This document shows positions 33,453 to 41,747 of a stretch of 64,000 nucleotides of DNA, one piece after another (the first letter of the stretch is position 1; each line of letters begins with the position of its first letter). The notes beneath the pieces were generated by a model. That model was given only the letters and a program-made list of their open reading frames with translations. It did no database searches and was not told where the DNA came from. The stretch is from Prevotella sp. (lineage in GTDB: Bacteria; Bacteroidota; Bacteroidia; Bacteroidales; Bacteroidaceae). Where the stretch lies: the NCBI GenBank assembly GCA_017458005.1, contig JAFTGH010000054.1, positions 1-64,000 of the forward strand, read 5' to 3'. A program made the translations under genes and the position numbers.

Positions 33453-34598
33453 ATGGAGCAAAAACAACAAACCTTTCAATTTGAGAACGCGTTTGCTGAG
33501 GTATTCAAGTTTGACAACGGAACGGAGGTCAAGGAGTATCATGCAATGATACATGTCAGCGTCCCCCGATTACCTTTCGCCAAGCAATTGGAGGCAGTGC
33601 TCAACGCCTATACAGTGCTGATAGAGGAGAAACTTCCTGGTGCACAGGCAGTCTTCAAACGCTACTTCCTCAGTGATGCTTCGAACCAACAGGACGAAGT
33701 GATTGTTGCCGATATGACCGATTGTGCCAAGAGTTATATCCAACAGGCACCCCTTGATGGTACGAAGATTGCCTTGTGGGTCTATTTCATGACAGGTGTC
33801 AGGACATCCATCACTCATGGCGGTCTCTACGCTGTTGAGCACAATGGATTCAAACACCTTTGGAATGGAAGTGCCCATAACATGGCGGCAAACTCGGAGT
33901 ATCAGACACGCCTGCTCTTCAATGAGTATAACATGCAACTATTAGAAGAGGGTTGCACCTTGAAAGATAACTGCATCCGCACGTGGTTCTTTGTCAATGA
34001 TGTTGACCTGAACTATGGAGGCGTGGTACGTGCCCGCAACCAGTTTTTCTTCACACAGGGACTGACCGTCAACACCCATTTCATTGCCTCAACAGGTATT
34101 GGTGGCAGACAGGCTGACCCCAATGTGCTGGCACAGATGGACAACTATGCCATCGCAGGCATTGACCAGGAGCAAATCCACTATCTCTATGCCTCCACCC
34201 ACCTCAACCGCACCAGCGACTATGGGGTGAGTTTCGAGCGTGGCACCCGTGTCGACTATCAGGACCGCCGCCACGTATTCATCTCTGGTACGGCAAGTAT
34301 CAACAACAAGGGTGAGATTATGCATCCAAAGGATATTGTCAAGCAGACCGAGCGCATGTGGGAAAACGTGGAGGCTTTGTTGAAAGAGGCAGAGTGCACT
34401 TTTGAGGACGTAGGCGAGATTGTCGTCTATCTCCGTGATACGGCAGATTATCTCTTGGTAAAGGAAATGTTTGAGGAACGCTTCCATGGCAAACCATATG
34501 TGATTGTCCATGCTCCTGTATGTCGTCCTGGATGGCTCGTCGAGATGGAGTGTATGGCTGTCCGTCAGGTTGACAATCCTACATTAAAGGCTTTCTAA
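33453..34598 (+). CDS. Rid-superfamily protein, chorismatase-like architecture
   Basis: A 381-residue protein. The last 130 residues or so fit the RidA/YjgF fold: HVFISGTASINNKGEI, DIVKQTERMWENVEALLKEA, PGWLVEMECMAV. The N-terminal 240 residues have a second, divergent Rid-like segment (KRYFLSDASNQQDEV, TGVRTSITHGG). This size and the FISGTAS...QTERMWENVEALL pattern recall chorismatases (FkbO/Hyg5) more than single-domain RidA, but catalytic residues cannot be assigned. It sits inside the cytochrome operon, 19 bases after the heme lipoprotein and 9 bases before ccsBA. It has no signal peptide, so it is cytoplasmic. Confidence 0.7.
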   Translation: MEQKQQTFQFENAFAEVFKFDNGTEVKEYHAMIHVSVPRLPFAKQLEAVLNAYTVLIEEKLPGAQAVFKRYFLSDASNQQDEVIVADMTDCAKSYIQQAPLDGTKIALWVYFMTGVRTSITHGGLYAVEHNGFKHLWNGSAHNMAANSEYQTRLLFNEYNMQLLEEGCTLKDNCIRTWFFVNDVDLNYGGVVRARNQFFFTQGLTVNTHFIASTGIGGRQADPNVLAQMDNYAIAGIDQEQIHYLYASTHLNRTSDYGVSFERGTRVDYQDRRHVFISGTASINNKGEIMHPKDIVKQTERMWENVEALLKEAECTFEDVGEIVVYLRDTADYLLVKEMFEERFHGKPYVIVHAPVCRPGWLVEMECMAVRQVDNPTLKAF

Positions 34599-34607
34599 TG
34601 ATGAATA

Positions 34608-36614
34608 ATGAGATATATTAATACTATATTTGTCATTTTATTTGTCGGATTAATAGGACTATTGGGCTATGCCACCTTCGTGGAGCAAGCCCATGGTCCT
34701 CTTTTTGTAGCAGAGACCATCTACCACACCTGGTGGTTCTTTGGTCTATGGGCATTTCTTGCCCTATTATCCCTTATTATCATCTGTCATCAAAAACTAT
34801 GGCGACGCACCGCCATCTTCATGTTGCATCTCTCTTTCCTCGTCATTCTTGCTGGGGCAGCAACGACCTTTATTACCAGTCATGAGGGAGAGATACACCT
34901 CCGCAGGGAATATCCCACTACAGAATATATTATTAAAGGTACAGGAGAGATCAAGGCAATTCCCTTTGAGAGAATGGAACTTGACAGTTTCCGTATAGAC
35001 TATTACCCTGGGACACAGGCACCGCAGGACTTCATCAGTTATATTAGTTACTCAGACGGACAGAAGAAAGAGGCTGCTAAGATTTCCATGAATAATATCT
35101 TCCAGTATAACGGATACAGATTCTACCAGTCATCCTTCGATCCTGACCAGAAAGGAACAGTGCTTAGTATCAGTTATGATCCGTGGGGAACTCCCCTCAC
35201 CTATCTGGGCTATTGCATGCTTGCCTTTTCCATGATATTGGTTCTATTTGGCAAAAACGAGGAGTTCCGAAGCCTGTTACGCCATCCCTTACTCAGAAAA
35301 GGGACATTAATCCTCACTTTATTCGTCATGGGTACACCGCTCTCCACCCTCTCCGCACGAAGTATACCTACTATCAACAAGGAGAAGGCAGAGAGAATGG
35401 CACGAATGCCCATTATCTATAACGACCGTGTCGCCCCCCTCAGCACCCTTGCTCACGACTTCACCCAGAAACTCTATGGCAAGAGCAGTTACAAGGGACT
35501 CTGCGCCGAACAGGTTCTGTATGGATGGCTACAACGTCCTGACGTATGGAAAGACGAGCCAATGTTGAAAATCAAGGACGCAAAACTCCGCCAACAACTG
35601 GGTATAGAGAGCAAATACGCCAAACTATCTGAACTCTTTGATGGTGAGGAGTATAAGTTACAACACTTGATAGAACGTGGACAAGAGTCTAAGGCAGTCC
35701 GGGAGTTAGATGAGAAAGTCGGCATTATCCTGATGCTGACCAATGGTTCCCTCATCCGTCCTGCAAAAGGGGTAGAACTTTCCGAGCGCAAGGTCAGTGC
35801 GGAGATTCTGTACAACAACCTGCCGTTTGCCAAGATTCTCTTCATGGTAAACCTAACATTAGGGCTATTGACATTCCTATTGTTGATGATGCCACGTAAC
35901 ACTGTCTTCTTTGTCCTGCTACGTTTTGCCAAAGCACTTTTATGGGCATCTTTCCTCTTTCTGCTATTCGGCTATGCGTTACGCTGGTATATCGGAGGAC
36001 GTATTCCTTTAGGCAATGGCTATGAGACGATGCTATTCCTTGCCTTAAGCATCATACTGCTCACGATACTACTCTATCGTCGCTTTGTCTATTTGATTCC
36101 TTTTGGTTTCCTACTCTCTGGGTTCACCCTGTTAGTGGCATGGCTAGGAGAGATGAATCCGCAGATCACCCCTTTGATGCCTGTCCTGAAATCACCATTG
36201 CTGTCAACCCATGTCAGTGTTATCATGATGGCATACGCCTTGCTCGCATTCATGATCCTTAATGGTATCTTTGCCTTAATACAACTCAAAAGAGGTCATC
36301 ATGAACAGGTTGAGCAATCAACGCTGCTTTCAAGATTGATGCTCTATCCTGCCGTATTCCTCCTTGCCACAGGAATCTTCCTAGGTGCAGTCTGGGCAAA
36401 TGTGTCATGGGGGAAATACTGGAGTTGGGACCCGAAAGAGGTGTGGGCATTAATTACTCTGTTGATCTATGCCGTTCCTTTCCATCAGCAGAGCCTTCCC
36501 TTCCTACGTCAACCAAAATGGTTCCATACTTATCTGATTGTCGCTTTCCTGACAGTCCTCATGACCTATTTTGGAGTGAACTATTTCCTAGGCGGCATGC
36601 ATAGTTATGCGTAG
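34608..36614 (+). CDS. ccsBA: Cytochrome c biogenesis fusion protein CcsBA (System II)
   Basis: A 668-residue membrane protein. The N-terminal part (about 1-230) resembles ResB/CcsB with three helices and a periplasmic loop. A large periplasmic segment (about 240-410) follows, then a C-terminal CcsA part of about eight helices with the tryptophan-rich heme-handling motif WGKYWSWDPKEVW. System II proteins move heme across the membrane and attach it to CxxCH motifs. Being last in the operon, it supplies the machinery for the two cytochrome-like lipoproteins upstream. A strong terminator follows. Confidence 0.92.
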   Translation: MRYINTIFVILFVGLIGLLGYATFVEQAHGPLFVAETIYHTWWFFGLWAFLALLSLIIICHQKLWRRTAIFMLHLSFLVILAGAATTFITSHEGEIHLRREYPTTEYIIKGTGEIKAIPFERMELDSFRIDYYPGTQAPQDFISYISYSDGQKKEAAKISMNNIFQYNGYRFYQSSFDPDQKGTVLSISYDPWGTPLTYLGYCMLAFSMILVLFGKNEEFRSLLRHPLLRKGTLILTLFVMGTPLSTLSARSIPTINKEKAERMARMPIIYNDRVAPLSTLAHDFTQKLYGKSSYKGLCAEQVLYGWLQRPDVWKDEPMLKIKDAKLRQQLGIESKYAKLSELFDGEEYKLQHLIERGQESKAVRELDEKVGIILMLTNGSLIRPAKGVELSERKVSAEILYNNLPFAKILFMVNLTLGLLTFLLLMMPRNTVFFVLLRFAKALLWASFLFLLFGYALRWYIGGRIPLGNGYETMLFLALSIILLTILLYRRFVYLIPFGFLLSGFTLLVAWLGEMNPQITPLMPVLKSPLLSTHVSVIMMAYALLAFMILNGIFALIQLKRGHHEQVEQSTLLSRLMLYPAVFLLATGIFLGAVWANVSWGKYWSWDPKEVWALITLLIYAVPFHQQSLPFLRQPKWFHTYLIVAFLTVLMTYFGVNYFLGGMHSYA

Positions 36615-36632
36615 CGTAGGATTCTAGAAAAT

Positions 36633-36664
36633 AAAAAAGGCTTGGAGATCTCCAAGCCTTTTTT
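36633..36664. terminator. Bidirectional terminator
   Basis: AAAAAAGGCTTGGA and TCCAAGCCTTTTTT form a perfect stem. It ends the heme operon and the convergent rny. Confidence 0.9.
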
Positions 36665-36678
36665 ATTTATCTCGCACT

Positions 36679-38220
36679 TTATTTGGCGTAGGCAACAGAA
36701 CGGGTCTCTCGGATGACGGTGATCTTCACCTGTCCCGGATACGTCATCTCGTTCTGGATCTTCGTAGCGATCTCACCGCTGAGTGCCTCCGTCTCGGCAT
36801 CGTCCATCTTGTCGGCACCGACGATGACACGCAACTCACGACCAGCCTGGATGGCATAGGTCTTGGTGACCCCAGGATAACTCATGGCGATAGCCTCCAA
36901 GTCGTTCAGACGCTTGATGTATGCCTCGACAATCTCACGACGTGCACCAGGACGGGCACCACTGATAGCGTCACAAATCTGTACGATAGGAGCCAGCAGA
37001 GTCTGCATCTCCATCTCGTCATGGTGAGCACCGATAGCATTGCAGATATCGGGTTTCTCCTTGTATTTCTCTGCGATCTTCGCGCCATAGATTGCGTGTG
37101 GATCCTCCGTGTCCTCATCGGGCACCTTACCAATATCGTGCAACAGTCCTGCACGCTTTGCCTTCTTCGGGTTCAGTCCTAACTCCGCTGCCATCACAGC
37201 ACAGAGGTTAGCAGTCTCACGGGCATGCTGCAACAGGTTCTGACCATAAGAGGAGCGGTATTTCATCTTACCGATGATACGAATCAACTCGGGATGCAAG
37301 CCATGGATACCCAAGTCGATGGCAGTACGCTTACCCGTCTCGATGACCTCGTTCTCCAACTGCTTCTTCACCTTTGCCACCACCTCTTCAATACGTGCGG
37401 GGTGGATACGTCCGTCGCTCACCAACTGGTGGAGGGCAAGACGACAGGTCTCACGACGAATGGGGTCGAAAGCCGAGATGACGATAGCCTCGGGCGTGTC
37501 GTCAACGACGATCTCCACGCCACAGGCAGCCTCCAAGGCACGGATGTTACGACCCTCACGACCGATGATACGTCCCTTCACGTCGTCATTGTCGATATGG
37601 AACACGCTCACGGAGTTCTCGATAGCGGTCTCCGTGGCGACACGCTGGATGGTCTGGATGACAATCTTCTTAGCCTGGGCGTTGGCGTTGAGTTTCGCCT
37701 CGTCCATGATCTCATTGATGTAACTGGCAGCATCGGTCTTCGCCTCGTCTTTCATCGCCTCTACCAAGCGAGCCTTCGCCTCCTCGGCACTCAGTCCGGA
37801 GAGTTCTTCCAGTTTCGTGCGCTCCTGCATCTGCATCTTCTCCAGTTCCTCGTTCTTGATGACCAGCAGTTTCTTCTCGTTGTCGATACGTGTCTGCTGG
37901 TTGTCCAACTCATTCTTACGACGACCGAGTTCCTCCTGACGCTGGTTCAACGAGATCTCACGCTGTTTCAGGCGGTTCTCGTTCTGCTGGATATGCTGGT
38001 TGCGCTGCTGCACCTCCTTCTCCAGTTCACTCTTCTTGTTGAGGAATTTCTCCTTGACCTCAAGGAGTTTCTTCTCTTTGATGACTTCCGCCTCTTTCTG
38101 GGCGGCACTAATCATCTCGTTATATTTTCCCTTAACGACATAACGGAAAATCATAAAGCCGCAGAAGCCGCCCACGATGAGGGCTGCTGCGATTAGAATA
38201 ATACCAACAATAATGTTCAT
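36679..38220 (-). CDS. rny: Ribonuclease Y
   Basis: A 513-residue protein: one N-terminal membrane helix ([23 protein letters not shown]), a long coiled coil rich in K/E/Q (residues about 35-200), a KH domain ([15 protein letters not shown]) and an HD domain ([16 protein letters not shown]). RNase Y starts mRNA decay from the membrane. It is the last gene of a minus-strand set that begins with the coiled-coil gene at 38878, then zapA. Length and all domains are normal. Confidence 0.96.
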   Translation of the reverse strand: MNIIVGIILIAAALIVGGFCGFMIFRYVVKGKYNEMISAAQKEAEVIKEKKLLEVKEKFLNKKSELEKEVQQRNQHIQQNENRLKQREISLNQRQEELGRRKNELDNQQTRIDNEKKLLVIKNEELEKMQMQERTKLEELSGLSAEEAKARLVEAMKDEAKTDAASYINEIMDEAKLNANAQAKKIVIQTIQRVATETAIENSVSVFHIDNDDVKGRIIGREGRNIRALEAACGVEIVVDDTPEAIVISAFDPIRRETCRLALHQLVSDGRIHPARIEEVVAKVKKQLENEVIETGKRTAIDLGIHGLHPELIRIIGKMKYRSSYGQNLLQHARETANLCAVMAAELGLNPKKAKRAGLLHDIGKVPDEDTEDPHAIYGAKIAEKYKEKPDICNAIGAHHDEMEMQTLLAPIVQICDAISGARPGARREIVEAYIKRLNDLEAIAMSYPGVTKTYAIQAGRELRVIVGADKMDDAETEALSGEIATKIQNEMTYPGQVKITVIRETRSVAYAK

Positions 38221-38258
38221 ACAAAAATAATATATATAGAGTTAATGTTCTCTTACCA

Positions 38259-38561
38259 TCAGCGTGACGGACCCAGTGCCTCCTCAATCTCTTTCGTCAG
38301 GCGGGCAAGAACATTATCATAGGGGGCAGTATCATTATGCGCACGCTCTTTCTCATACAACAGCGCGATATCGACGAGCGTCATCAGCGATATTGTATGC
38401 TCACCCTTGCGCCCCTTGTATGCCTGAGCATAGGCATTATAGCGCTCGGTGATGAGTTTGGCTGCGGAGCGGTAGTATTCCTCCTCCTCACGGTCTACCA
38501 TGACTTCGATTTCCTCGTCATAGACATGCAGCCTGATATGTAGTTTGCTTTGATCTGCCAT
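38259..38561 (-). CDS. zapA: Cell division protein ZapA
   Basis: A 100-residue protein fitting ZapA: an N-terminal beta part (LHIRLHVYDEEIEVMVDREEEEYYRSAAKLI) and a C-terminal helical part (ISLMTLVDIALLYEKERAHND). ZapA bundles FtsZ filaments at the division site. It lies 14 bases after the coiled-coil gene and 38 bases before rny, the order usual in Bacteroidota. Confidence 0.88.
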   Translation of the reverse strand: MADQSKLHIRLHVYDEEIEVMVDREEEEYYRSAAKLITERYNAYAQAYKGRKGEHTISLMTLVDIALLYEKERAHNDTAPYDNVLARLTKEIEEALGPSR

Positions 38562-38575
38562 GTTGCTTGTTTTCC

Positions 38576-38878
38576 CTAATCTTGTTCTGCGTCACTGAGG
38601 ATTGCAATGCACTTATTGACATCACGTATTAACTTCGACAACCGCTCTTTGGCGCCATCCAGGTCGCCGTCTGTAATCTCGATCATCTTAGCCATCTTGA
38701 GTGAATCGTAGTCATGCTGCCCCTGTTCCAACTTATCCCGCAATTCTTGGATAGCCTGCTCGTTCTTGGACATCTCGGCATAGAGGTCCTCATTCTCCTT
38801 TTTCAGTTCTTGAAAACGGAGAATCATCTGCCTCAAACGGGTCTCAAAAGCGGTTATCGTTTTCTCATTAGGCGACAT
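38576..38878 (-). CDS. Coiled-coil protein upstream of zapA (possible division protein)
   Basis: A 100-residue, almost wholly alpha-helical protein (heptad-like stretch TRLRQMILRFQELKKENEDLYAEMSKN, then QELRDKLEQGQHDY). It has its own -7 box at 38898-38905 and leads the zapA-rny unit. Size and coiled coil recall ZapB, the ZapA partner in Gammaproteobacteria, but homology cannot be shown by eye. Cytoplasmic, with no signal peptide. Confidence 0.75.
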   Translation of the reverse strand: MSPNEKTITAFETRLRQMILRFQELKKENEDLYAEMSKNEQAIQELRDKLEQGQHDYDSLKMAKMIEITDGDLDGAKERLSKLIRDVNKCIAILSDAEQD

Positions 38879-38897
38879 AACATCTCACTTTATTTGA

Positions 38898-38905
38898 CAA
38901 AGGTA
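38898..38905 (-). promoter_or_regulatory. -7 box of the zapA-rny unit (TACCTTTG)
   Basis: Minus-strand match with a 19-base leader to ATG 38878. AGCATAT/ATATGCT arms flank the spacer. Confidence 0.6.
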
Positions 38906-38954
38906 GCATATTTTTATGTTATATGCTTTCCTTTAAGTAAAGATTTAACGTTTT

Positions 38955-39581
38955 TTATTTCGTATCCGCATCTGCGGGACGCTTCTCCTTCTTGGCGAGC
39001 ATCACCACACGATAGACGAAATCCGTTACCCACTGCTGTGAGAAGCCCAGTTTTTGGTCATACTGACGGATGGCGACCACCGTCTTCATGACACCAGCAT
39101 CTGAGAAGTCATTCTTGTTAAAGATATCATTGACCGTCTTCTCTGTCATCGTACGTATCGCACTCTTAAAGATGCTAGGAACACGGAGTTTGAACTTCAT
39201 GAGGTTACCCGTCAGCATCATTAGGTCTTGTGAGAAAGCGGAGAACTGGATCATGTAGGTCTGGATGTCCTGCGGCTTCTTGCAACGCTTGCGGATGCTC
39301 ATGTCTATCTCCTTCGTGAAGTCGTCGCCCATGCCGTAGATCTCCTTCAGCATCTTCTTGCAGCGTGCTTTCTCCGCCAGTCCCAGTTTGTTATTCTGGG
39401 TAGGCACATGCAGTGTTGCCTTGAACACCCTGAGGTCGGGCAATGCCGCCATATTGGTGATACCCAGGTCAGATGCCATCACTGCCTGAAAATATACACG
39501 GATCAAGGTCATGAAGTCTTCCATGCCTCCCGTTTTCTGTTCCTCTCCCTTCTTTCCAAAAAGTTTATTCCAAAATGCCAT
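38955..39581 (-). CDS. Conserved-looking cytoplasmic protein, function unknown
   Basis: A 208-residue, mainly helical protein. Starts MAFWNKLFGKKGEE and is basic in the middle (SIRKRCKKPQDIQTYMIQF), with a hydrophobic stretch LTGNLMKFKLRVPS and a lysine-rich end (AKKEKRPADADTK). No signal peptide, no recognised domain. It is transcribed from TAATTTTG at 39609-39616, which has a TTTG 19 bases upstream, a textbook match. It ends 76 bases before the coiled-coil gene, which has its own promoter. Confidence 0.72.
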   Translation of the reverse strand: MAFWNKLFGKKGEEQKTGGMEDFMTLIRVYFQAVMASDLGITNMAALPDLRVFKATLHVPTQNNKLGLAEKARCKKMLKEIYGMGDDFTKEIDMSIRKRCKKPQDIQTYMIQFSAFSQDLMMLTGNLMKFKLRVPSIFKSAIRTMTEKTVNDIFNKNDFSDAGVMKTVVAIRQYDQKLGFSQQWVTDFVYRVVMLAKKEKRPADADTK

Positions 39582-39608
39582 AATTCACTTGTTTTATCAA
39601 ATTGTGTG

Positions 39609-39616
39609 CAAAATTA
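39609..39616 (-). promoter_or_regulatory. -7 box of the 38955 gene (TAATTTTG)
   Basis: Complete promoter: TTTG, 19 bases, TAATTTTG. The upstream plus-strand text TAAGTGAGCACAAAAC... resembles the upstream edge of the 67-bp promoter repeat (TAAGTGAGCAAAAT...). Confidence 0.7.
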
Positions 39617-39753
39617 CGAATAAGTGAGCACAAAACAAAATAAATATGTTTTTTTGTTTTGTCGAACGGTAGTAATTTCGGCATTTTATGCCAAAGTTAC
39701 AAATAAATACAGAGTTTTCTATCTGTTATCGTTCAATATTCGAAAAAAATGCT

Positions 39754-39761
39754 TATCTTTG
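39754..39761 (+). promoter_or_regulatory. -7 box of the DUF4160-DUF2442 pair (TATCTTTG)
   Basis: Twenty-six bases before ATG 39788. Confidence 0.6.
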
Positions 39762-39787
39762 CCGTCAGAATATAAAACAAAATAAGT

Positions 39788-40045
39788 ATGCCACAAATTA
39801 GTTTCTTTTATGGAATCTACATCTGGATGAACTTTTCCGATCATCAGCCTCCACACTTCCATGCATGGTATGGGGACTATAAAGCCATCGTGAACATTAA
39901 AGACGGAATAGTGAAAGGTGAGATGCCAGGAAGAGCACTGCGAATGATACTGGAGTGGCTTGAAGATCATCGTGCCGAACTGATGAGCAATTGGGAAAAG
40001 GCACAGAAGGGCGAGCCGCTCGATAAAATCGAACCCTTAAAATAA
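39788..40045 (+). CDS. DUF4160 family protein
   Basis: An 85-residue protein with the DUF4160 hallmark: IYIWMNFSDHQPPHFHAWYGDYKAIV, where the HxPPHFHA block is the family core, followed by LEWLEDHRAELMSNW. DUF4160 genes are usually paired with DUF2442, as here, 7 bases downstream; such pairs have been suggested to be toxin-antitoxin-like, but the function is not settled. It is cytoplasmic and has its own promoter. Confidence 0.9.
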   Translation: MPQISFFYGIYIWMNFSDHQPPHFHAWYGDYKAIVNIKDGIVKGEMPGRALRMILEWLEDHRAELMSNWEKAQKGEPLDKIEPLK

Positions 40046-40052
40046 TGACGCT

Positions 40053-40289
40053 ATGTTTATAGAAGTAATCAAAGCAGAATATGTAGACGGCTACAGACTG
40101 CTGTTGCTGTTTAACAATGGGGAGCAGAGAATTGTCGATCTAAGCAATTCGCTGAAGGGCACGGTTTACATCCCTTTGAAAGACATCGATTATTTCAAGC
40201 GTTTCTCCATCAAGTTCAACACCGTTGAATGGGAGAACGGAGCCGACTTTGCACCAGAATATCTCTATGAGATAGGTACGGCTGCATAA
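40053..40289 (+). CDS. DUF2442 family protein
   Basis: A 78-residue partner of the preceding gene: YRLLLLFNNGEQRIVDLSNSLKGTVYIPLKD and FNTVEWENGADFAPEYLYEIG are the usual DUF2442 blocks. A small beta-rich protein, translated right after DUF4160. The reading frame is complete and ends before a 400-base non-coding, palindrome-rich stretch. Confidence 0.88.
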   Translation: MFIEVIKAEYVDGYRLLLLFNNGEQRIVDLSNSLKGTVYIPLKDIDYFKRFSIKFNTVEWENGADFAPEYLYEIGTAA

Positions 40290-40338
40290 TTAATTTAATA
40301 TTTCACTTACACAAACCAAATGAAGCCTTCAAACGAGT

Positions 40339-40379
40339 CGTTTGTGGCTTACATTTGACCCGTTTGTAAGCCACAAACG
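40339..40379. repeat. 15-bp perfect inverted repeat
   Basis: CGTTTGTGGCTTACA (40339-40353) and TGTAAGCCACAAACG (40365-40379), 11-base loop. No T run, so not an evident terminator for DUF2442. It is part of the 403-base gene-free gap 40290-40692. Confidence 0.85.
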
Positions 40380-40453
40380 CCTTGAAAGTAAGCCTCAAAT
40401 TATTTCCATGCCTGGAAAGAGCATTCCGACTGATTTTAGTTAACGTCGAAAAA

Positions 40454-40606
40454 CACCTACCCTCCTACCCCAACATGGCTCAACCCCCGATAAATAGAGG
40501 TTTTTTTGAAGGGGTACCTGTTGGGGTAGGTGTTGCCAAACACCTACCCCACTTCAATCCCTTTATACATGGGCGCTTGAGGGCTGCAGGGGTAGGAGGA
40601 TAGGTG
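40454..40606. repeat. Nested palindromic element of about 150 bases
   Basis: Outer inverted repeat: CACCTACCCTCCTACCCC (40454-40471) against GGGGTAGGAGGATAGGTG (40589-40606), one mismatch. Inner perfect hairpin: GGGGTAGGTGTT (40523-40534) and AACACCTACCCC (40539-40550), 4-base loop. The CACCTACCC word therefore occurs three times exactly and once with a change, in both orientations. An ORF across it (40382-40603) has no coding character. Confidence 0.85.
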
Positions 40607-40656
40607 TCTCACGAAAATAAATAGATTCCTTTTGTTCACGTTTAATAGAAATTTTG

Positions 40657-40664
40657 TACCTTTG
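40657..40664 (+). promoter_or_regulatory. -7 box of rfbA (TACCTTTG)
   Basis: Lies 28 bases before the ATG at 40693, downstream of the palindromic element. Confidence 0.7.
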
Positions 40665-40692
40665 CCCACAAATAACATAAAGAGATATTATT

Positions 40693-41565
40693 ATGAAAGG
40701 AATCGTATTGGCTGGCGGCAGTGGAACCCGCCTCTACCCCATCACCAAAGGAATCAGCAAACAGTTGATTCCCATCTTCGACAAGCCGATGATCTACTAC
40801 CCTATCTCCGCACTGATGCTCGCTGGCATCCGTGAGATACTGATTATCTCGACCCCACATGACCTGCCAGGTTTCAAGCGACTGCTGGGCGACGGCACAG
40901 AACTGGGTGTGCGCTTCGAATATGCGGAGCAGCCCTCGCCCGACGGTCTTGCCCAGGCTTTCATCATCGGCGAGGAGTTTATCGGCGACGACTGTGCCTG
41001 CTTGGTACTGGGCGACAACATCTTCTATGGTAGTGGATTCTCTGGACTGCTGAGACAGAGTGTGGAGAATGCCGAGAAGTACGGACAGGCGACTGTGTTT
41101 GGCTATTACGTCAACGACCCTGAGCGTTACGGTGTCGCCGAGTTTGACGCGGACGGCAACTGTCTGAGCATCGAGGAGAAGCCCGCCAAGCCGAAGTCCA
41201 ACTATGCGGTGGTAGGTCTGTATTTCTATCCGAACAGTGTGGTGGAGATCGCCAAGAACATCAAGCCCAGTGCACGTGGTGAGTTAGAGATCACCACCGT
41301 CAACCAGGAATACCTGAGGCAGAAGAACCTGAAGGTGCAGACCCTGCAACGTGGCTTCGCCTGGCTCGACACAGGTACACACGACTCCCTCTCAGAAGCC
41401 TCCACCTTTATCGAGGTGATCGAGAAGCGACAAGGACTGAAGGTGGCATGTCTGGAGGAGATTGCTTTCAAGCGTGGCTGGATCACCAAGGAGCAACTCC
41501 AGAAGATCGCGGAGCCGATGGCAAAGAACGACTACGGAAAGTACCTGTTACAGTTAGCAAAATAA
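40693..41565 (+). CDS. rfbA: Glucose-1-phosphate thymidylyltransferase
   Basis: A 290-residue nucleotidyltransferase with the N-terminal signature [20 protein letters not shown], then [17 protein letters not shown] and the metal-binding LGDNIFYG. It makes dTDP-glucose from glucose-1-phosphate and dTTP, the first step to dTDP-rhamnose for surface polysaccharide. It stands alone here; the last enzyme of that pathway, RfbD, is encoded 7.5 kb away on the other strand, and rfbB and rfbC are not in the window. Length is standard. Confidence 0.95.
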   Translation: MKGIVLAGGSGTRLYPITKGISKQLIPIFDKPMIYYPISALMLAGIREILIISTPHDLPGFKRLLGDGTELGVRFEYAEQPSPDGLAQAFIIGEEFIGDDCACLVLGDNIFYGSGFSGLLRQSVENAEKYGQATVFGYYVNDPERYGVAEFDADGNCLSIEEKPAKPKSNYAVVGLYFYPNSVVEIAKNIKPSARGELEITTVNQEYLRQKNLKVQTLQRGFAWLDTGTHDSLSEASTFIEVIEKRQGLKVACLEEIAFKRGWITKEQLQKIAEPMAKNDYGKYLLQLAK

Positions 41566-41567
41566 GG

Positions 41568-41595
41568 AAAAAGGCAGCGTTTTGCTGCCTTTTTT
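41568..41595 (+). terminator. Intrinsic terminator after rfbA
   Basis: AAAAAGGCAGC pairs with GCTGCCTTTTT, 5-base loop, then further T residues. Confidence 0.85.
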
Positions 41596-41659
41596 CGTTT
41601 AAAACCGCCTTTTCTGTCACTTTTTCACCTTTTTTTTTGGTGAAAAGAATTTATTTACC

Positions 41660-41667
41660 TATTTTTG
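41660..41667 (+). promoter_or_regulatory. -7 box of the sigma factor gene (TATTTTTG)
   Basis: An 8-bp inverted repeat (TTTTCACC at 41622-41629, GGTGAAAA at 41639-41646) lies just upstream, around the -33 position. The leader of about 80 bases is longer than usual here. Confidence 0.5.
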
Positions 41668-41747
41668 CAGTCGAAATAATAATTGTTAATAACACAAAAC
41701 TGATTGCCTATCGAGAAAACTTCTACTTCAATTTAAAACGTTAAAGT

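Noticed and set aside
37225-38196. Open frame of 323 codons on the plus strand
   Set aside because: Antisense to rny, rich in leucine and histidine from the complement of the coiled-coil codons; no start signals.
40382-40603. ORF of 73 codons upstream of rfbA
   Set aside because: It is made of the CACCTACCC palindromic element; no coding pattern and no homology I recognise.
41448-41744. ORF overlapping the end of rfbA and the following terminator
   Set aside because: Its second half is terminator and promoter sequence; the rfbA frame is the real one.
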